The notes beneath the pieces are model-generated. The model searched no databases, was not told the origin of the DNA, and worked only from the letters and a program-made list of their open reading frames with translations. 64,000 bases of DNA, taken from NCBI RefSeq assembly GCF_018687715.1, contig NC_056756.1:620001-684000 (forward strand), read 5' to 3'. Below, in pieces: positions 57,501 through 64,000 of this stretch. A program made the translations under genes and the position numbers. How positions within the stretch are numbered: the first letter of the stretch is position 1; every line of letters begins with the position of its first letter. This DNA is from Carya illinoinensis (Eukaryota; Streptophyta; Magnoliopsida; Fagales; Juglandaceae).

Positions 57501-60500
57501 CTTTGTTTTCATTTTTCCTCTGATGACCTGGCTATACATGCCTCTTGTGAGTTTGTATCACGTGTTGACTGTCACTGTAATATATCCTCATTTGATGGCA
57601 TTCCTTTTCCTGATGTTTTTTCTATTTATCACAACTGAAGTAAAATTTGTTTTCTTCTGTGGTTTATATATTCTTATATCGGAGTTTATGGTTTGGTCTG
57701 CAGATCAAATGCTATATGCAACAACTACTTTGTGGACTTGACCACTGTCACAGTCATGGTGTTTTGCACCGTGACATCAAAGGTGCAAATCTTCTGATTG
57801 ACCATAATGGCAATCTAAAGATTGGTGATTTTGGGTTAGCTACCTTTTTCCAACCCCATCAGAAGCAGCCTTTAACAAGTCGGGTGGTAACTCTATGGTA
57901 CCGACCGCCCGAACTTTTGCTTGGTTCTACAGACTATGGAGTTGCGGTGGATTTGTGGAGTACTGGTTGCATTCTTGCAGAATTATTTGCTGCGAAGCCT
58001 ATCATGCCAGGAAGAACAGAGGTACTTTTCCATCTTTCTTTTTAATTTATGACTTGGAAACTCACCAAGGCAGGCCCTTTGACCCACGTCTGAGGAGTAA
58101 TCCCGGATACACGACTCCACCTGCCAGAACCATGTGTCGTGTAATCCAAGAGGGCTCCTAGTGTGGAATCACACCCAGGATGTCCGAGTCTGCAGCTCAT
58201 CCCAATCCCAAGCCCTCCCTTCTGACCACTAGGCTGCATCCTAATTGGTCTTGAATATTTAGAAATATGCCAGTGTTACACTGAATTAGATGTCCTGAAT
58301 CTCTACCGTGTCAAGAGAGGTGACTTCAGGAGGTTTCTTTTACTTAACAGGAGTTCAGATTTTGGTTTCGGGAACATCATGATATTATTTATCCCTTTTA
58401 GGTTGAGCAACTACATAAGATCTTCAAACTTTGTGGGTCACCTTCTGAAGAGTACTGGAAGAAATCAAAATTGTCACATGCAACCATCTTCAAACCTCAA
58501 CATCCGTACAAGCGTTCAGTTGCTGAGACATTCAAGGACTTCCCTACATCTGTATTAGCCCTCTTAGATGTCCTTCTTGCAGTAGAACCTGAGGGTCGCG
58601 GAACAGCTGCTTCTGCTCTCCAGAGTGAGGTAAATATGAGTATTCTTATGCTCTCTAAAGCAGGCTGTACATATGCATTAGGTAAATCTTTTACAATTGT
58701 GAGCCTCCTCAGGAGTTTAGACTTTACACTTTCTTCAATAATTACTTAATTGGAACCCCATATTGCATTTTAACTCATCGCCAGTTTTAACCTTTCTACT
58801 TAGAAAGTATCTTTTATGTTTCGTCTGAGAATGTTGTTCACGTTTCTGGCCATAACCATATTTTATTTAGGAATGTTCTGTTTGCTTTCCATCCATAGTT
58901 AGGCATGCCTGGCAGAATTTAATTATGGAAAAGATGACGGTCACATTATTTGTGGGCTCCCATCCTGGACTTTGTTCATTACAAGTTTACAGGATGCTGA
59001 TCCTACTTTTCCATTAATTCATTATCCATACTTGGTGCTCATTTTAACTTTTTATTATTCATTTAGCTTGAATGCTTGAAGTTGGAAATTCATCATAGTC
59101 TTATTATGTTCCATTCTGGTGATTGTGGCCGACATAATTCTGACTTTTATTTTTCAGTTCTTCACAGCAAGTCCTCTTCCATGTGATCCATCGACTTTAC
59201 CCAAGTACCCACCAAGTAAGGAGTTTGATGCCAGGCTTCGAGATGAGGAAGCTAGAAGGTTAGTCATTTTTGATATTATATCATCATACTTTCTTTCATG
59301 AGATCCGGTTACAGTTATTGGATTGAAAGGCATCCTTGTTTTGCATCTCATATTAATTGGGATAAATTTTTTTGATAAGTTATCAATTGGGATAAATTAA
59401 CATCTATTATCAAAAGTAGTATTAATAAGTTTAGATTTTTTTTTTTTTTTTAAATTTTATAAGAGAAAAATATTATTGATCAGAAAATAGGCAAAGCCCG
59501 TGTACACAGGAAGTATACATAAGACACCTAGGAACCTTCTATCATTTTTGATGGGGAAGCCATCACAGATGTGTACACAGTTATTAGATTTTATAGTGCA
59601 TCAGGCTGAATTAGAATTTTCTTTTAAAAAGGTCATCTTTTTTTTCTAATTACTAGTCTTGAAAATTCATTTTTTCTTGCACATACTTATGCTATGCATT
59701 TGCGCATTTGATAACCAGGAGAAGAGCAGCTCATGGAATAGCACGTGAATATGACACAGTTAGAAGGGGATCCAGAGAATCCAAACCCATGCCAGCACCA
59801 GATGCCAATGCTGAGTTACAGGCATCCATACAGGTATCCTTGTAAATTCTATATCTTCATGCATTGCCTGTACATATGCTGAATATCTGTGGTTGTCTGT
59901 ACAAGTTTTGAAATAATTAGTTATTTACTTCGTATAAGTTGATAAATCTGTTGCCTAACTCAGAAGAGACAAGGGCAGCCCAACCCTAGAAGTGTCAGTG
60001 ATAAATGCAACCGTGAAGAGGATGTTGGCACTGGCTTTCCCATGGAACCTCCCAAAAAAACAGCACTAAATGTATTCTCCCATTCTGGCCAGTCAATGCA
60101 CCCAACTGCATTTGGATCTTCACGCAATATGGATATTGATGGGGAAGTTCTTACAGCTCCTGGCCAAGCTTTTAAGAATGGCTTAGAGGTGAGATCACAG
60201 ATATCTTCTCCACATCCTGGGGAAGCTGAGTTTCCCAGGTTTTCGAGCTCTGCAGCAACTCAAGGCAGTTCACTGTTAAATAGCAGCAAAGAAACTACGG
60301 CTGATCCACACTGGCCGGGCAAATGCTTGAATGCCAGATATAATCATCTGGATGATGATGTAGCCTCTGAAAAGCACCAGTGGTCCCACCATTTGCTTGA
60401 TAGACCGAACTCTTCTTATAAGAAGGATCTACAGAAACAATCCGGAAAGGGGTCTGGAATGGTAGTAGAATCAGTTTATTTTCTAACTTCTAGATATCTT

Positions 60501-61156
60501 TCGTTTTTCATTTGACTGAAATTCAAATAAAATGTCTCTGTCAGCCATATAACTTGTTTCCATTGTGCGGTGAGCTAAATAAGCAATCAAATCCAAATAT
60601 CTGTAAATTGATGAATTAGATTAGATAAGCATATTAGGCCAGAAAAGACAAGAATAGGTCACTATCTGGTTTCTTGCTTGTCTTTATTGATGCAAAGGCC
60701 TCCAGTGGTTATGAAACCCAAAAACCTTGGGATTCAGACAACTTTTGGCTAGCAAAGCATGAATATTTGTAATTGTAGGTCTTTATTTATCAGAAGTATC
60801 TATATTGTAGGATTTTAATCATCTTGAATCTGTTGCTAATGGCTTGAAAACGGTAGCTTTTGTGTTACCTAGCGCCATGCATATTAAATAATTTGATGTA
60901 AATCTGGAGTTACGTATTAATTACATTTCGTTTGTGACTTCAGGGTTACATTTCCAAAAAGAGCAGGATCCATTACTCTGGACCATTGATACCTCCTGGA
61001 GGAAACCTTGACGAGATGCTCAAGGAGCACGAGAGACAAATCCAACATGCTGTCCGCATGGCTCGTTTGGACAAGATCAAGACCAAGTCCAAGAAAACAT
61101 ATAGTGAGAGCGGACAAACCGAATCACTACTTCATGCTGGCAGTATCGGAAGGTGA
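54592..61156 (+). CDS. CDK-like Ser/Thr protein kinase with MGxxCSK acylation motif (plant IBS1/At1g54610-type)
   Basis: Eight exons, 54592-55065, 55925-56209, 57704-58021, 58402-58629, 59158-59258, 59719-59833, 59964-60461 and 60944-61156, total 2232 bp and give 743 residues. All phases agree. The N-terminus MGIICSKG has Gly2 and Cys5 for myristoylation and palmitoylation, so plasma-membrane attachment is likely. The kinase domain begins near residue 153: glycine loop IGQGTYSSV (159-167), VALK lysine 182, HRD 275-277, DFG 295-297, then the CDK-type activation segment LTSRVVTLWYRPPEL. The C-terminal third is disordered and basic, with the conserved tail IHYSGPLIPPGGN. The usual PSTAIRE helix is replaced by a PESVRFMAREI-type helix, as in this plant CDK-like group. 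The cyclin partner, if any, is unknown. Introns hold a SINE, a micro-insertion and a LINE tail. Confidence 0.94.
58065..58250 (-). mobile_element. tRNA-derived SINE in a kinase intron
   Basis: On the minus strand an A-box-like tagtggtcagaagg and a B-box-like ggtgtgattcc (complement of 58165-58175) are placed as in a tRNA promoter. A conserved SINE-like body follows toward lower coordinates. Target duplications were not resolved. It lies just after the 57704-58021 exon. Confidence 0.5.
59369..59384 (-). mobile_element. Micro-insertion TTTTTGATAAGTTATC with 14-bp TSD
   Basis: aattgggataaatt occurs at 59355-59368 and 59385-59398 and flanks only 16 bp. The T-run followed by gata matches the 14684 insertion. 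It lies in the intron after the 59158-59258 exon of the kinase gene. Confidence 0.65.
59436..59550 (-). mobile_element. LINE 3'-end fragment with poly(A)
   Basis: A T16 run at 59436-59451 is followed by sequence whose complement reads as a plant L1 3' UTR (gtatacttcctgtgtac, then tttgcctattttctgatcaa, then ttttctcttataa). The element is 5'-truncated. Its upper boundary and target duplication are unclear. Confidence 0.55.
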
Positions 61157-61649
61157 CCCTCAAAAGAGAAATTTATGCTGCTTCAATCTAGACGCAGAAG
61201 CTCCTGGAGAATTATTCCTTTTGGGCATTTGATGAGTCTTGTTGCCAAGAGATAGGTTGGCATTCGTGGAGCTTTCTGGTCCTACCACTATAAAAATGTA
61301 TGCTATAAAGTTCTAACTACAAGGTCTACATGTGATGCAAAGAGGTGGATGAGCCTAAAGCAAATGGCATCCATGGCCATTGACCCTATAATATTTTGGG
61401 GCTGAAGGCTTTTGAGATGGACACACCAGCTAATTTTTGCATTGCCAGACGGCAAGGTGGTATTTTTGGCATCATGCAATTGCTCGAGATTGGCATTGTA
61501 CAGCTGATTCACTTTTACCTCATTCTATGTAAAGAAGAAGCAGTTGGACTCAGATTTAATGATGATTTTTGTCATTACAGGCCATCATTCATTCAAACTA
61601 CTGTATGCTACGATATCTTACTCCAAATGCCTCACTTTGATCTTCTTCT

Positions 61650-61684
<35 letters not shown>

Positions 61685-62728
61685 CTGAACGTTTCTTTCT
61701 GGCTTGATACTTTGCAAAAAGGAGAAGTTTCTATCAGTGTGTGGGGTGATACGTAAAAGAAAAATAACAAGAGAAAACTAGAGAAAATGTCGGGTGCTCT
61801 TGGATGTGTACTCCTTGGAGAATATGCCTTCTGGTCGGTGAATGTACAATTAGATTTGAAATGAGCCATGCAACTGAGCCTGTACATTCACATACCAATA
61901 TTTGTTTTCCTCCCCAAAAACGAGCTAATCCAAAGAATTATGAGCATACCGCAGCGTTTTATGGCAGATGCAATTTCATTTTCCGTAAGACTGGTAGATG
62001 CCATTTTTTCTTTCTAGTGCCGTGAACTTGAGATGCCTAAAATAACTCTTGCTTTGTAAGGCAAATCTACAACTTCATATTCAGACAAAGCAATGCTCGA
62101 GTCGGGAAAGCTGTACAACTGTGATTTAATTTTCTTTTGCTGCAGAATGTTGGACATAATTGGGTTTTTGTCTCTCAGACTCCCCACTCCCTACTTTGAT
62201 ATGGCAATATATTTTAATGCAACGATCATTAAAAGAAGTAAAGAACTACTTATCCAAGGGATGCTGTCTTATTCAAATCTCCTCAACATGGCCAAGCTCG
62301 CTTCTGCATGCAAGTATCTCCAAAATATCGTAACCAACATAACCTGAGAGATCTACCAACTCCTCCAAACTCAAGAAGAAGCCCTGAAACAGAACTTCGC
62401 AATCGATTAGCCAATAAATTAATTAATTGCAGATAGATAAAGAATTGTCAGCACAACTTCACCTAACTTGCTGATCCACCAACCACTGTTTTGCTTCATC
62501 CAAAATTTTAGCAGCTCTCTTGTCTTCATCAATTGTCCAATCTTCCTTCCCTTCATGCCCAAGCATCACAGTACAACTCAAAACTGAAATATAACTTTAT
62601 GTCCATCCACGGCACCCGAAGCTTCATACCTTCTATCCTTTCCTCCTATTCCAATTCCAATTCCAAAACCAAATTCAACAAAAACAAGTTTTCACTAGTT
62701 TTTCCTTTAAAACAGCTAGAAAAAAGAA
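61157..62728. other. 3' UTR of the kinase gene and intergenic DNA
   Basis: No gene was recognised. A T33 run at 61652-61684 is the main feature and may be a retroposon poly(A) tail on the minus strand. The last 250 bp are A/C-rich and probably form the leader of the next gene. Confidence 0.5.
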
Positions 62729-63586
62729 ATGAGGCCTAAATCCCATCCTTTCCTCAGCCTTAAGTTCCTCCTCCTTGGTGTCTTTATCGCGTTCTTCCTC
62801 CTCTTTGTGCTAAGATCGGGTTTCCCAACTTCCAACCAAAGCGAATCTCCCACTTCACAAAATGTCATAACAAATGTTTCAGGTGTTGCTGTTGTGAAGT
62901 GCTCAAGTTGCAACAAGATCCCACCCACCCTAGCACAGGCGCTCATCCACTACTCAACCTCAACCATCACCCCACAACAAACACTCAAAGAGATCTCAGT
63001 GACAGCAAGAGTTTTAGAAAAGAAATCACCCTGCAACTTCTTAGTTTTTGGCCTAGGCCATGACAGCCTTATGTGGACTGCACTCAACTATGGTGGACGC
63101 ACAATTTTCATAGAAGAAGACGAGGCATGGATACAGCAAATCAGACGCAGGTTTCCCACACTGGAGTCATATCATGTGACATACGATAGCAAGGTGAACC
63201 AGGCCAATCATCTCATGGAGGTTGGCCAGGGACCTGAGTGCACAGCACTTGGTGATCCTAGATATTCTATGTGCCAACTTGCTTTGAAAGGTTTGCCTAG
63301 TGAAGTGTATGAAACAAAATGGGATCTCATAATGGTTGATGCACCAACAGGCTATTATGAGGAGGCACCTGGAAGAATGACTGCCATCTATACAGCAGGG
63401 ATGATGGCAAGGAATAGGGAGGATGGAGAAACTGAGGTGTTTGTGCATGATGTGAATAGGGAGGTGGAGGATAAGTTCTCCAAGGCATTTCTCTGTGATG
63501 GGTACCTTAAGAAACAAGTAGGCAGGTTAAGGCACTTCTCTATTCCGAGTCACAGAGATGACATGGACAGGCCGTTTTGCCCCTGA
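62729..63586 (+). CDS. Glucuronoxylan 4-O-methyltransferase-like protein (DUF579, GXM type)
   Basis: An intronless gene of 285 residues. A single N-terminal signal anchor (about residues 8-31) predicts a type II Golgi membrane protein. The DUF579 domain covers about 60-285 with PCNFLVFGLGHDSLMW (SAM-binding region), RTIFIEEDE, WDLIMVDAPTGY, EEAPGRMTAIYTAG and VFVHDVNR. GXM enzymes move a methyl group from S-adenosylmethionine to the 4-O position of glucuronic acid side chains on xylan in secondary walls. The related IRX15/IRX15L proteins share DUF579 but are usually longer, so GXM is the better fit. The frame ends RPFCP, apparently a few residues shorter than typical members. The start ATG at 62729 is the first in frame and fits the anchor position. 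Confidence 0.92.
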   Translation: MRPKSHPFLSLKFLLLGVFIAFFLLFVLRSGFPTSNQSESPTSQNVITNVSGVAVVKCSSCNKIPPTLAQALIHYSTSTITPQQTLKEISVTARVLEKKSPCNFLVFGLGHDSLMWTALNYGGRTIFIEEDEAWIQQIRRRFPTLESYHVTYDSKVNQANHLMEVGQGPECTALGDPRYSMCQLALKGLPSEVYETKWDLIMVDAPTGYYEEAPGRMTAIYTAGMMARNREDGETEVFVHDVNREVEDKFSKAFLCDGYLKKQVGRLRHFSIPSHRDDMDRPFCP

Positions 63587-63902
63587 ATGATTATTCTTTC
63601 CCATGTATTTTTATTAGCTATGCCATCTTGGTCCTTTTTGGAACATTCGTTTCAGGACAAAACGGAAGTCATGTTTACCGTGCAACTGGGACAAATTCTG
63701 AAGAACCTCTTAGGATGATACACTTCTACTCTCCGTTTTTGGATTCTTCCCTCCACTTTCATTTTATTGAATTTTATAAATCTATGGGATCATGAAAGCA
63801 CATTAGGAGTCGATAAATAAATCAAAGTTCTACACGCGCAAAATTAACAATCAAAGACATTTCATCAACAGCCCAGGAAACAAAAAAGAAAGAAACGAAA
63901 AG
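63587..63902. other. 3' flank of the GXM-like gene
   Basis: Probable 3' UTR followed by A/T-rich spacer between convergent genes. No separate feature was recognised. Confidence 0.45.
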
Positions 63903-64000
63903 TTAAATAGCCTGTCTACTATCAGAAGAACGGTAAGACAAGTTCTTCACCAACTCAATGCAGTTTTTTCTATTTGTAGCACTTCTTCTCCAAAACCCTT
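63903..64000 (-). CDS. Possible C-terminal end of a minus-strand gene cut by the window edge
   Basis: On the minus strand a frame is open for 32 codons from the edge to a TAA at 63905-63903, ending LSYRSSDSRQAI. It is followed by A/T-rich DNA, as expected for a 3' UTR. The fragment is basic and was not assigned to a family. It could be chance. Confidence 0.35.
   Translation of the reverse strand, partial: GFWRRSATNRKNCIELVKNLSYRSSDSRQAI

Overview
The window is nuclear DNA of a woody flowering plant. It holds intron-rich plant genes, a DYW-type pentatricopeptide repeat (PPR) gene, a xylan-modifying enzyme, and dense hAT, Helitron, LTR, LINE, SINE and MITE remnants in an AT-rich background. 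The gene and repeat style suggests a rosid, perhaps Fagales (walnut, pecan or oak relatives), but this placement is inference and not proven by any marker.

Layout. 1-2204: minus-strand fragment of an endogenous pararetrovirus-like polyprotein, open except for one TGA. 2205-3351: AT-rich tandem repeats. 3352-7517: a hAT transposon carrying a 78-bp perfect palindrome, a 51-bp minisatellite and an apparently intact two-exon transposase; its 3' end is recognisable but its 5' end is not. 9428-11305: intronless DYW-class PPR gene, minus strand. 11674-22231: 19-coding-exon gene for a GBA2-type non-lysosomal glucosylceramidase, minus strand, whose exons sum to exactly 948 codons. 23919-26783: three-exon cytochrome c gene, minus strand. 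28299-29480: seven-transmembrane protein with a single coding exon, minus strand. 32639-51843: a putative Helitron of about 19.2 kb with a decayed Rep-helicase and a decayed RPA-like gene. It is interrupted by two solo LTRs with perfect 5-bp target-site duplications, one of them inside the Rep-helicase frame. 51866-52446: another LTR-like fragment. 54592-61156: eight-exon CDK-like Ser/Thr kinase with an acylation-type N-terminus, plus strand. 62729-63586: intronless DUF579 glucuronoxylan 4-O-methyltransferase, plus strand. 63903-64000: possible 3' end of a further minus-strand gene.

The host genes are unrelated housekeeping or developmental genes: organelle RNA editing, sphingolipid turnover, respiration, membrane signalling, kinase signalling and secondary-wall xylan methylation. 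They show no operon-like logic. Shared structure comes from repeats. The most unusual signal is a set of very short T-run insertions (13-21 bp) flanked by 12-18 bp direct repeats, at five places. They look like almost completely 5'-truncated LINE insertions, and a 100-bp relative sits two bases inside a splice donor of the glucosylceramidase gene. All exon boundaries come from reading splice signals, phase and protein similarity by eye, without transcript evidence.
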